Assembly (NCBI GenBank): GCA_021234155.1
Contig: JAJEKV010000056.1
Span: 8,210,991 to 8,274,990 of the forward strand
Direction: 5' to 3'
Length of the DNA: 64,000 nucleotides
Origin: Isoetes taiwanensis
Lineage: Eukaryota; Streptophyta; Lycopodiopsida; Isoetales; Isoetaceae
Below, piece by piece: positions 34,761-46,645 of the stretch. The position numbers and the translations under genes are program-made. Numbering within the stretch: the first letter of the stretch is position 1; every line of letters begins with the position of its first letter. The notes beneath the pieces are model-generated. The model searched no databases. It had not been told where the DNA came from and saw only the letters and a list, made by a program, of their open reading frames with translations.

Positions 34761-35577
34761 TATATATGCATGTAGCAATTTTAGAAACACTTATGCATGT
34801 AACAACTTTAGAAACCTTGAGCATGTAATCAATTTCAAAAGACAAGTCTAGAATGGCATGTACCTCACGGTCTTCAAAACAATAAGGTAAGCACAATATA
34901 AAGAGTCAATTTTTACATGTGTGCAGTTTAAGTGTTTTTTCTTCAATGCAACACCTGCAACCATGGTAGTCCATCTAAACCCATACGAACCCATCCCTTT
35001 AGGCATCTGGCAATAATTTAAGCTTTTAAGCTCTCCATGCATGCACAGCATATGTATAAAGCTGTGGCATTTCGAGGAAAATCCGTCATGACCAAGCATT
35101 TCCTTAGAGCTCAATTGCGTTGAGGAGAAATTCATGTTGAGCATATCTGCAAGAATCACATTCTATGATACCCAATGCTTCTCGGCCATTTTTTTCAAGA
35201 GTCTTTCTTTGGGTGAGTTATCAAATCTAAAATATAGTTTCAGTCCTATTGTCCAAACAAAGTGCAAAATATAGTGCCGGATGATATGTTTTGCTACACA
35301 ATTTTGTAGCACCCATGCGATATCTCCCAAAACTATAAATGGCAGAGATTTGTCGATTAGAATTACTTTTACCTAAGCCCTTAGCTATCCATGAATCTCG
35401 CCATGAAAGCACAATACATGGGACTATGAAGAAAGACATTACACCAGCGGCTAGTATTGATCTTTGATGGTCGCGATACTAGCCTTGGATAACATCACGT
35501 ACGGATTGTTGAAGAATTTATTGATGCAATCTGAAGCTGAGTTATACCATTCAAGTGAGAAAGAAGACATAGCACCA
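34761..35577. other. Unassigned DNA
   Basis: Open stretches on the minus strand (35159-34848, 35439-35227) have no recognisable domain. Confidence 0.3.
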
Positions 35578-37233
35578 TGTGGCGTCCCTACTGGCATCGG
35601 TGCCCTCGTATACAAGCGAGTTCATCCCATACCAGCTCCATGCTATCTGAGGCCCTCCATGACAGCACCTTAGTAGCCGGGTTCAGTGGGAAGAGTGGAA
35701 GGTCATTACCGTCTCCCTCGGGGCCTACCTAGGCTGGCAGGCGTAAACATACATGTCGGTAGCACATACATCAACATCATATGATGACCATCACGGAAGG
35801 ATGGTCCTCCACATATCTGCGCATAGACAAAGATGCGGCACATCACATGGGAATCCCTACCCGAAATTTCGAGACTCAAAGGGATGGTGTGACTGAGTCT
35901 CCGAGGATCATTGCGAGGCCGAGAATTCATGGCGTGGATTTGTTGCAGCATATGAACATGGCTTAGGTTGTCACTCCCATCCGCCCCTCTGTACGCTGCG
36001 AGTATTAAGGGTGAAAAGTGTTGGGACTTTGTTTGTAGCCGTAGGATCTGTGAGGGGCTATATCGCCGGAGTTCGTCTCCCCAGGAGTTAGATGGGAGGT
36101 AGGATCTCTCACTGAGAGATCTATGTTGCGACTCCAAGGTGACTAGAGAGTACATGCGTGTCGACTTGAACTCAATGGAAGGTCATATTCACCACCTCAC
36201 GATTAGTCGAGCCCATGCCTTGCCCTGCAGGTAGCAAGCCGATAGACTAGTCTGTGATCACATTAGCACTAACACACCATAGGGATGGATTCAAAGAGTC
36301 GAACACGAACCTCCTTATAAGCCGGTCTGGCCCCTTCACCCTGGCAGGTGTGGCTCTTGTGCCACAGGCGCCTTGTAGTGTGCTAGAGAGGCTAAATCTA
36401 AAGACATCTACTACCAAGCTTTAGGTCTGCCCCCTTCCCAATACAAAGGAGTTCTGAGAGATACATCATCCATATACATCACGGAAGAACTAAAAGAACA
36501 AGATCTAATCTATATCATAGAGTTAGGTTCTTTTAGTTAGAATGTCTACTATCTAGAAGTTCTGAGGCTGCTATGGGCAATTTAGAGGCTAAACCCTCAC
36601 GATTCGATGCATTTGAAATGGGGTTTAGACTACTAAATTACCTAAATGATCCTTGAGTTCCTCCTCGACTGAACTTCGACCATCCTGTGAAATGCTCGAG
36701 ATCAAAGGAAAACTAATGATCACGGTTCTCTGAGGCCGATAAGGGCCGGTTTTAGCTCTTAAGTGACCAAAGCAGGCTCTAAAACCTAGAAGCGAAAATG
36801 GGCAGTTAGGGGTTCTCCTACTTAAATAGACAAAGGGGTGGCTAGGGTTTCCAATTATCCCTTTAGGCATGTGGGATAATTGGGAAAATTACTGCCTTTA
36901 AAGGGCTAGGTGGCCAAATGTGCCACATGGAAATGTGCGCAAATGCTCACATGGAAATGTGTGCACATTAATGAATGTGTACATTGGAAAATGTGCACAT
37001 TAATTCACACCTATGGGTATGGCCCACTTGGCATCAAGTGCATGGAATGTGTGCCCATTAGTATTGTACGTGGAAATGTGCACATTAATGCTATCACCTT
37101 CTTAGCAAGTTGCCCCTAGGGGCTACCCATGACTGCGTTGATACTGCGTCGATTCGAGTGCCGTGTCTGCAGCGTGGCGATGGCGATTACAATGCTCACG
37201 TCACAGGGTATTATCTTTGTCTGGAGCGTCACA
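35578..37233 (+). repeat. Probable solo LTR, different family
   Basis: It starts TGTGGCGTCCC (35578) and ends GGAGCGTCACA (37233), the same terminal inverted repeat style as the gypsy LTRs at 3866 and 27636. The interior is not obviously similar to those LTRs. No primer binding site follows and no polypurine tract precedes it, which suggests a solo LTR. The flanking 5-mers (CACCA, ATGTA) are not a clean target-site duplication. Confidence 0.4.
36905..37100 (+). repeat. Minisatellite-like ACATGGAAATGTGCACATTAAT repeats
   Basis: At least four degenerate units of ATGGAAATGTGCACATTAAT are scattered through this stretch inside the putative LTR. The repeated short palindrome TGTGCACA is prominent. 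Confidence 0.55.
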
Positions 37234-38639
37234 ATGTAAGGAAGAATAACTAGTTTCATATGCAAGGCGGTATTTAGCAACAATTATGTAAGAAATCCGT
37301 GTAGAAATATTTATTCAGCGTTTCATATGCAAGACAATTGTTTACAAGTGCGGAAAAGGCTATATCGCACTTTACTGTTGCAATATTTGAAGCCCAAGTC
37401 CTACAATTAAGGCATGCTTCATCCCCGTCGGACCACAACTTTGGACCTTGAGCTGCGGTTTTACGGGGGTCGTCAATCAGTAGCACTTGCTTATCCGGCG
37501 TCAATGGTATGAAGGTTAGCAAGCGTCGGCTAAAGCATCAAAGGTCCTCGTCAATAACCTCCATGCGGCCGAAGATGAATGGGGCGGAAGAGTGAGGGGG
37601 AAAGCACCATATTGTTTTAGGTCTTTTGCCAACAAGCTCACGAAATCAGGTCTAACATATCCACCCGGTTTCTTACAATCGGATCAAAATCACAAGGCCT
37701 AGGCTTTTCCCTTAATCTTGAAACTCTTTAGATTTCTAAAAGCGTTTCACAAGAACCAGCATTCCGCGAGAATAAAGACAAAACCAGCGTAACGGCGCTA
37801 CGGTCGGGCATCGATATTATGCCGGTGGCGGCATACGAAATGACGCCGATCTAATGGATCATCCGGATGTTCAAATACATTCCAAAATTTCATGGTGCAA
37901 TATTTGAGCCCAAGTCCTGAATTGTGGGGGCATGCTTGCCTCCCTCAACAAATGAGACCACCTTTGGACCTTGAACTTCTGAGTTTAGGGTGCACAATTC
38001 TTGAGGCCCAAGAAATGTGCAATGATGTCATGTAAACTCAAGCTGGGGGTTGCCCTACTAAAGCTGCGGCTCGAGATAGTTTCTTGAGTGGTGGAGCGCC
38101 TACACTGCTGTGGAAGCCATAGCAAAGGAGAAAACTGAAATCCCTAAATCCCTTCTAGTGTATCTCTCCTCTAAATCCCCCCTTCCTCCCACGAACCCCT
38201 AAAAGTTGAATGCCTGCGTTGCTTGCATGGCCTTCATAAATTAAATTAATTAAGTTTTTAAGGAACAAAAACGTAAAGGCAAAACCATTGCAAAACCATA
38301 GATAAAATGCCATTCAAATATATGAATCGGTGTGCACTCTAGATATCTTGATTAATATGCCTCGTGTATCATGCCCATGAAATCATATAAAAACCATGCC
38401 AAAGCATGTAAAATCACACAAAATCCTGTTATAATGCTTTATATTCCCCATGCTCTCTAGAGAAGGCCAAGTTGTGGTAAATACATTACCATTTCTAAAT
38501 GATACATATAATGTGTATATTATTATTTAAGTTGCTTTGAAACACCCGCACTTACTATCTCCTCGACATTAGTAAATCAATGTATGAGTGGATTTTTATG
38601 CATGTCATGCTACATCTTGCCAAATAGCATCAGAGTTTA
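37234..38639. other. Unassigned DNA with a duplicated segment
   Basis: 37377-37460 and 37893-37985 share TGCAATATTTGA-GCCCAAGTCCT, GGCATGCTT and CTTTGGACCTTGA in order, about 515 bp apart in the same orientation. 38330-38460 resembles 22490-22625. No gene recognised. Confidence 0.4.
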
Positions 38640-40173
38640 AAATAAAAATAAAAAAATCTACCTCAGATTGGTAGTTTTGACCTCTTTTATGTTCTTTGAA
38701 ATGTTAGGGAGGGTAGACCCCCTAATTATCACAGTGAGAGGTCATCTTAACCCTAGCATAACCAACAAACCAGGTATACCTCACGTGAATTAACACTAAT
38801 TTTGTCATTATTAGTTAGAAGAAGTACCTTTTAGGTATCTTTGCGACTTCTTATACTTCCAGCTAGGTCAATTTGATGCAGGAAGTTGTTTGCTTTGATA
38901 TATCCAAGTACTTTTCTTTTTCACACCAAAGCGGTGAGAGCCATTATTGACAAAATCCTATCAGCTCAACAATATTGGGCTTGGCAGCATAAGAAGAACA
39001 GGTGACATATAGAAGTGGAAAGTTTGTGATAAAATAGCATTCTGGCACGGTGATATGGCCTAAATATCTGCATGAATATATTTTAGAGCTTTAAATACTT
39101 GATATCTCTTTTGTCATGCTTGGTGGACATAAATAACCCATGAGCTTCACTCATAATTTGATGGTCAGTTGAGAAAGTTGGCCATACATACGTATGTAGA
39201 CACAGTATCCTTTAACGTCATGGAAGGTCTCTTCCTTAATACCTAATCTTTATATATCATATATTTGAGGATTGGTTTTATCATTGCTTGAGCCATTTTC
39301 AAGAAATTCCTAATGTTAGGACAATTAATAGCTATTAGATCATTCATGTGCGGAAGAGTAGATGCAGATTTTTTCAGTCTCATTTAATATGCCTTGTATT
39401 TGTGCGGAGTTTTCTAATGATAAATCCATCTCGGGCAAACAGGTAGAGGTTGCTTGTGTGACAACATGAAAATCCATAGGGATTACTCGGACTTCCAAGC
39501 ATCTTGTCCCATGCAAATATGCTTGAGTTAGACCACGAGCAGGTTGTTCATTTTAATGAAGTCTTCCATATTCACATGACTCAACATTTCCCTGGCGGTG
39601 GGCTTTTAAACCAATTAACTCATTAGCAGTCCTCCTTAGTCATTTTAACCATAATTCATACTTCACGATGCCTAGTTTTCATGTATTTCCATGAATCCTC
39701 AATAATCATTCTCATGATTTTTTCTTATGCTTTCGTTTCTCAGCGATTGGGATATTCTCATAGCGAGTTATAATACTGCCATAAATATACATTATCTTAA
39801 TTTGGAAGGTTCATACTACATCATAAATAGAGCCTACAACTAGCGAGTTGATTTTCCTGGAAGCAGGAGTGCAAATCCTTGCACCATGACATTTCTGGAG
39901 ATATCGGGCCACATTTCTAGAATGTTATTAAGTCCGGCTATTATCATCATAGATATCTCTGTGTATCTTCATGTATGTGCATTGGTGATCCATCTAAAAT
40001 TTCTTTTATCGCCTTATATACTAGCAGTGGGGTAAATCTATTGACACCAATGGTTATATTTCCAACCAAATCTCTAATGTTGGCACATGCGATATTCTTG
40101 ATGTCATCAATGTTGATATGCATTTTTGGAAGTCGACATAACCTTTTATGGCCAGTTCTCTAATATGTAGGGC
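38640..40173 (-). mobile_element. Diverged Penelope-like element, copy C, 5'-truncated
   Basis: Aligns to copies A and B from the 3' region through reverse transcriptase. The TTCCTAATGTTAGGACAATTAATAGC block (39310-39335) corresponds to the motif C region, and 39820-40010 corresponds to 17200-17350 of copy B. At motif C the first catalytic Asp reads as Asn (HMNDLIAIN in place of YIDDLLAIN), so this copy is dead as written. Homology ends exactly at a microsatellite (40174). Confidence 0.55.
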
Positions 40174-40174
40174 A

Positions 40175-40259
<85 letters not shown>

Positions 40260-40298
40260 CATCATCATTATCTTATTATTATTATTGTTATTATTATA
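40174..40298. repeat. (ATT)n microsatellite with ATC variants
   Basis: About 40 units of TTA/ATT with a short ATC interruption. It sits at the truncated 5' end of Penelope-like copy C. The open frames through it are artefacts of the repeat. Confidence 0.95.
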
Positions 40299-40429
40299 TC
40301 GATGCTCACTTGGGCCTGAGGAGGCCATGGAGCACATGAACAATCAAATTACAGTTTAAACAAGGAAGCGGTGTGCATCCACGGCTCTTATGTAACCTAG
40401 TGTCATTTGGATATATGTATTGTGTTTTA

Positions 40430-40840
40430 ACTTTCGGAAACCCGACTTGGCATTGGGGAGCATACACAGCCTTTGCTCGCTTGAAACTAAGTTATTCTCC
40501 GATGCAAGCCTCCCAAAATTTTGGAGAATATACTACCAATTAAGATAGTCACGTAATTTCTGTGATCTTTTTATCTCCTCCTTTATATATTGGATGGACC
40601 TTATTTATCCTCCAATTGGGTGGTAGCCCATGCATGAGGCTTTTATTTAGCGACTCTGTTAAAATAGCCATTGTCTTTTCATGCTCCATTTTAAGAGCTT
40701 CACCTGGCTTATCTGCATCATTGCTGTGTTGGATGCTTTTGATAAACATGTTTGAACCTGCTTTTGTTGAAGAAAATTCCACCATAGGAGCCATTTTTGG
40801 CATCTTTGGCACCTTCCTTTTCATAAAGAGATTTGACTAA
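40430..40840 (-). mobile_element. LINE reverse transcriptase fragment
   Basis: The minus strand 40824-40549 reads LNKSLMHGLPPNWRINKVHPIYKGGDKK, the L-x2-G-x-P-x2-W-x5-x-P-I-x-K-G-G-D region before the LINE fingers. In the next frame comes NYVTILIGSIFSKILG (near 40545-40500), the N-Y-R-x-I block. Catalytic motifs A and C are not present, so this is a short remnant related to the LINE at 52-55 kb. Confidence 0.6.
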
Positions 40841-43800
40841 GATTTGCAGTGCAGTACTATCCAATTTTGCTTCTTGTTAGTATGCGGTGCCTCAAAAGCT
40901 TTTAGATTAGCTTATCAGTGTCGGAGACAACTCTAATTGTCTTTTAACATTATAAGCGTTTTTATGCCTTATAAACCGCTTGTACCACTTGGGTTCTGGA
41001 TGCAAAATTGGCGGCTTCCTTCACTTCTGGCCTCTAAGTCCCACCAAGAATTGCAAGGTTTGCCTTGTGTGTGTTTCTAGTGAGCCCAAAAACTCTCTTC
41101 CACTGTAGAAGTAATAATTCTTGGAAAAGATTTGCATCTTTTCCAATTCCCACTGACCATATAGTGACTACCCAATTCTTCTAAGTTGTTCTCATATGCT
41201 TTATGCGGATTGTACGACCTTCAATCTTCGGGTGGAAAGTGGATATTATTTGTGTCTAGATGGGCGATTCTTTAAGCACCATGTGTGAAGGCATGATCAG
41301 TTCATGAAGATGCTCTCACATAGAAATCTTCAATAAGATCTTTATTTAGATGCTAACATATAATCAGTAGATGCGCCTCCTACATGGTTTACGTATGTCA
41401 AATTTCGAGGGCGAAGAAAAGATTTGATTCCATTCATTATCTTAGGTTGGCGGAGTTGTGCTTAGTTCAGCAATCTTTGACCCATCTCATTTGATAGTGT
41501 GTCTGGCTGAAAATGCAATCATAAAGCTAGGTCCCCAACTCATCAAGGTGTACATTTGTGAGATCTTCATATGTCTTGGCTTGTTGGCTGACACGATTAC
41601 GGCCATTAAAAGTCCCCTACAAATGTTTCCCCTTTAGCGAGAATACTCCAATATGTCCAGGAGTAGACAAACCATATGGATTATCCTTGTCAAGATTGGC
41701 CCGTTTGTAGTATCTTGGTACATCTTGTGATTGCAAAATAACCTTGACTAAGAATAATGGTGGTTGCCCATTCCCATTTATCACGAATCCAAATATCTCT
41801 TGGTTGCTTGGATCTTGTTTAAGGACTGTATCTCATAAACTATGTCTATCTTCTTGTAGATCTTGAATTCCTCAAAGCCACGGCCGACCACAGTATCTTT
41901 CATTCCACATATTAGCGGCACATAGCGGGTACCTGGAAGTCTAAATTGGTGAGCCCAAGTTTAGATTAGTGAATATCTTGGTGTCTCAGTTTCATAGTTG
42001 CATTTATCTTGGCACAGGTTGGTCCATGTGTATTCCATGAAGTGACTCTCAAGGCCACCTTACTTCCTATTGTAATGTACATTTTGTGACAATAGCCTTT
42101 CCATTACGATGAGATAAGCAACTAAACCCTTGTGTGAGCTTCCTTCACCTAGCCCATTCTGACTGCGTGCTTCTAGGCGGCACGGAGTTAAATCCGGTCA
42201 GCCATATCCTTTCTCCTTTAGAGCACTCTGTTGAGGAGCACCCGATCCTGGCTTCTTTTGTGAAATTTCATAGTATTGGGCGGGCATATGAACCGGTTTT
42301 CCCAATCGTGAAGAAATATGTAATGGATCATGAAGGTGCATTGTGTGCGAAAAGAATCTTCTTCCCCTACTAGATACATCGAGGTCTTCTCGATGCTTGT
42401 ATAAACGTATTATTTAGCTGTTGCCCTGAGAATACGGTTGCATTTTCACATGGGCAATATACTCTTGTTCTTTGGATCGGTAGGAAAAGATTCAAAAATT
42501 CTGGACATAGCGGTCGGTTCATAATAATGAAAAAATCCACGATATTCAAAAAGGGAGCTTATGTATCATCATTATGGCGAATCCGAGATCGAAATGAGTG
42601 AGATCCAGCGAGGACAATGTTGGAGTTACGAAGCAAGGGATTAGGGCGGTATGCAATAGGCGTGATAGAAGCAGCTGATTTCTTGAACAAGACCTGCATA
42701 AGCTAGCAGTATTTGTTTAGCAGTATCAATCCTTCCTGCAATGGTTCTCAGTGTCGAGTCGTTGCAAATGATCGAATTAGCATCGAGTCGTCGGCGAGAT
42801 TATTCCATTAGAATCCAAAAGCTCTTGCCTCTTTCCGCCTCGTCTGGAATTCTGAGGAATTCAAGATTAGAAGCTCGTGCTTGACCTCCATAAGCCCTCA
42901 AGCTCGGCCAGTTCATGGCCTTCTTGTGATGACAGGTGCGTCTCCAACATGCGAGCGCCGCCTACCTCCCCACGGGCCTCCTCTTGTACACACACCACAG
43001 GCGTGATTCAAATGCCTGGGTGCCTTCCAAATTAGGGGGTTCACAGGTCAACCCTTGCAACAAAGGCCCATGCAAGAAGCGGTGAGATCACCCAAAATGT
43101 GATACTTGAAGGCTGCTCTCACATGGCAAATTATGCCCTTTTCAATGCAATACTATCACGAATCATAGTCCAAACCCTTTGCTGAAACCCTCTAACCCCA
43201 AAGCGAAAATAGCATACTATATATGCAATTGTCCATATTAAAATATGTGGACTTTAGGAATTATGGAGCCTATGTGGTTTTACATTATAGTGGCTATGAT
43301 AATTAAAGCCATGGTTTTTAGAAGGTGACAATAATGGTAATTAAAGCCATGATTTTTAGATAGATAGATAGATAGATAGTAGTTTTAACGTCAAGCGCTA
43401 AATCCAAGCTGGACATGAAGCCACACCACACTACACATTGCTTGGTTGGGCCACCTTTAACCACCTTACATTAAATCTGTTGGGACATTGTGAAAGCGGA
43501 TGCCAATTGTATCCTAACCATCATGCGCCCTCACTTTAAAACGAGTTATTGCTCGAAGTTAATAAAGTTACCGATGGCGAAGGATTTGGAAGGGAGTCGC
43601 GATCGATACCTTTGCCACGTGTACATAAATCAAAAGTTCGATTCACGGCATGGGAGCGTGGCACAAAGGCCAAAATATCCTTGGGTTTCTGGGATAGACG
43701 TGTTTTTCGCTTTTGCCAATGGATTGAAAATTTCAATATTATAAGTTTTCAAAATTAATTTCTTTATGTTTACTTAAAATCCCGAACCTAGGGTATCGAA

Positions 43801-45282
43801 ACCTAGCGTCTTGGAGCAAAAGCGTACGCCTTAGTAAAGCGGCTACCACCGATCTGGCGATGGCACCTTCAACTTGACTCTATACTGGGATCGAGAATGC
43901 AAATAAGCGTAAAGATAGAGAATGCATCGGTGCATGTAAATGGTGGTTGCATCAGTTGGAGGTTTGACCAAAGCTCACAGAATCGGGCGCCACGGTTTTG
44001 AGGTTTAAATTTGGCAAATGGCTTTGATTCAGCCATGGCGTTGCTTAATCTAGTTCACGCTCTAACATCATAGATATGGCGAGGGAATAATAATTATACA
44101 AGCAAGTTTGATCTTTGCGGAGAGAAGCCATGTGCGGTTGTTCATACGGGATACATGCGCTTATATAATCAGTCTTTATCCATTTTGCATTTGAAAATGG
44201 TAGATAGATGTCACGATTCTCAATTTTGCCATAAAGGCTTTACTCTTGTGATGATGGCGTTGATTCTTTGAAACTTGGATATACTCGTATGCATTTTCTC
44301 TGACTAAGGAAGCATTTGTAATATGCACGATGCAGCCCAACACATGTTTAGATAAAAATACAATTTTGCTACAAATACTTCAATTTTGCTACAAATACTG
44401 TATGTTTAGATGAATACTTCAAGATGTTTAGTGATATAGAGGTTGAGACAGCCACATCTGGACAATATGTCCTCAATTTTCCTATAGCTGTGGACGAGTC
44501 TAAGGTTTGTAGACTTGGCAAACATTTATCATATGCTCGTTTATGGCCTAATTTGACATTCAGCTTTATTATGGTCATATTTAGTTGGACTCAAGGCTCC
44601 TAAGTACGTACTTCAATGCCCACCATCATGATCATACTCCACGTTTCATTAACATGTAATTTCTTTCTTAAAACTATATGAATTTTCTCACTACACTCTC
44701 AAACAAGTTTTGCAAAGGAAGGACAGGTGGGAAGTTGGTTAATTGCTTCTATAGATTTCTACCTTTAGCATGCATATAGCCTGGTTCCTTAGTGCAGTTT
44801 GTGAACTTGAATTGGCCTTCAATATATCACTTAGAATATGTGAAAGCGGTAATTTTTTCTGGTAATGTGAAAGCGGATTGTTAGACATGGGAACAATAAC
44901 ACTTTGCAGTTATTAAGAAAGATGTCATCGTGCGAGTCTCTCAATTTTATTCTTGCCACTTTGAATGATAGTAAAGGTTCGGATGTATTTAAAAGGTAAT
45001 AAAATTTATCTGATATCTTAACATTGGGAAGAAAAAATAAGAAATTTTTTATTGTAAGAAACAAATTACATGCTGATGAATGTATCCATTTATCATTGAA
45101 GAATTTTCGTGTTGTGTGTAATATTGAATTGGGCCACTTCAGAAGATTGAAATGGTTGATAAGCTCATTTGGCCACAGCACTCCTTTTGCTTATTTATCC
45201 TTGCATAGAATGTGGAATTTGTTTGTAATGATGATTTCCTTAAATTTCTATTGATGACCAACTTTGCACTTTTCGGGTTGGC
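40841..45282. other. Unassigned repeat-derived DNA
   Basis: No host gene recognised. The minus strand near 41780-41640 has a protein-like open stretch (ILQSQDVPRYYKRANLDKD) that I cannot place. It could be an upstream part of the LINE or another element. A (TAGA)n microsatellite lies at 43357-43379, and a 20-bp tandem duplication (CAATTTTGCTACAAATACTT) at 44361-44400. Confidence 0.3.
43357..43379. repeat. (TAGA)n microsatellite
   Basis: About six perfect TAGA units. Confidence 0.9.
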
Positions 45283-45425
45283 GTTTTCTCTTTGGGATAA
45301 TGATGTGGGCTTCTCAGCGGTAGAACCCTATCGTATGCATCAAGTTTTCTCTTTTGGGATAATGATGTGGGAGCTTCTCACTGGTGAAGAACCCTATGCT
45401 GATATGCATCAAGGTGTTGTGATAG
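45283..45425 (+). pseudogene. Raf-like protein kinase exon fragment, partly duplicated
   Basis: 45344-45425 encodes [18 protein letters not shown] then [10 protein letters not shown], the subdomain IX-X segment of plant Raf-like MAP3K kinases (PB1-domain type: V-F-S-F-G-I[13 protein letters not shown]). It ends at a GT donor (45426) in the phase expected for the conserved I-I-G/G-I-V junction. Directly upstream (45283-45343) the first 60 bases of the exon are repeated imperfectly. No other kinase exons were found nearby. It lies 3.3 kb left of a Helitron 3' end, so capture by that element is a reasonable explanation. Confidence 0.7.
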
Positions 45426-46039
45426 GTGAGCCAGTTTGTTCGTTTCCTTAATTACTTTTCCTTAATTCCTTAGCGATGTATAATCGTACAAAGCTGTAAA
45501 ATTGGAAAGCATTATTGGCTCTTTATAAACATAAAAGTTGGCTTAGCATCCAACAACATCTCGAGTAGATGAACCTTTCATGTTTCCAACGCTTATATGG
45601 ACAATTTGTGTTCTTATAGTCATATATTGCTTTGTAAATGTATTGTATAAAATGCCTCTATGGGCTTTTATGCCCTTTTAAGGGGTGTGCAAGATTCTTC
45701 CTTTTCTCTTCTGATTTTCATCTGGGCACTAAAGTTGGATGTTCTTTTGGTATATTATTCAGACTCCAACAGGAGCGGGAGACAGGCCACTTGCGGAGAT
45801 ACAGTCACCATCCATGCAATGTATCGATATAAAATCTGATGATATTGGCAGATTTATTAGCAATGATGATATGAACTACTTGTGCATTATTAATGAAAGA
45901 TAATTATCTTATTTTTCTTCCTTGTCTTATTTTCTTTTGTTCTGTTTATTGCCTTCATAGTTTGCATAATCTTGTGCTGAAAGTAAACTTGGATCATTTG
46001 TAATAGATGCATTCCCATAATATATATCTTATATTATAA

Positions 46040-46645
46040 TGTTTTGACGTAAGTAGTGCATCGAGCCCTAGATCTAATGGCCACAAATGACCTGACCAGA
46101 TCGAACGGTCCAAACAAAGCCTTTTTTTTTATGGTCGAAGGCTTTTTTTATGGTCGAAACAAGTCCTTTTTTCTCCCTCTTTTTCCATGCAGCCGATGCT
46201 GGGGCGTCAATTCTTCTTACCGTTAGGGTTGCTCCATTGGTGGCACGATCACGGTACACCGCGGGGCGTCAACTCTTCTTACGTTAGGGTTGCTCATTGG
46301 TGGCGATCATTACACATCTGCTGGGAAAACCGTTTTTTGAGAAGCTTAGCCTGCGTGAAATGTTTTGGCCCGTAAGTAGTGCATCGAGCCTAAAATCGAT
46401 GACCACAAATGACTGACGGATCGAGCAGTCAGAACAAAGCTTTTTATGGTCGAAGGTCAAACAAAGCCCTTTTTTTTATGGTCCCCGAAACAAGTCCCTT
46501 TTTTCTCCTCTTTTTCCATCTGTGAGATCGCGAGGACATCAACTCTTCTTGCAGATTAGGGTTGCTCCATTGGTGGCGATGCGATTACCACACATCCTGC
46601 TGGGAAAACGTTTTTTTTTTTGCGAAGCTTAGCCTCGTGAAGAAG
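46040..46645 (+). repeat. Tandem duplication, about 321 bp
   Basis: GTAAGTAGTGCATCGAGCC, then CCACAAATGA and ATGGTCGAA through TTAGGGTTGCTC, GGTGGC and GAAGCTTAGCCT, occurs at 46040-46360 and 46361-46645. The first unit also contains an internal 60-bp duplication (46199-46260, 46261-46315). TTAGGGTT in each unit is telo-box-like. Confidence 0.75.

Noticed and set aside
35706-36155. 149-codon minus-strand ORF
   Set aside because: It lies inside a probable solo LTR and has no recognisable domain, so a chance open frame is more likely.
36905-37100. CRISPR-like regular repeats
   Set aside because: Units are degenerate, unevenly spaced and palindromic in a plant LTR; no unique spacers.
40146-40343. 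Asn-rich and Tyr-rich ORFs across 40146-40343
   Set aside because: They are translations of the (ATT)n microsatellite and carry no independent coding evidence.
45024-45254. Upstream ORF as another kinase exon
   Set aside because: No kinase motif (no DFG, APE or HRD) is readable in any frame before 45283.
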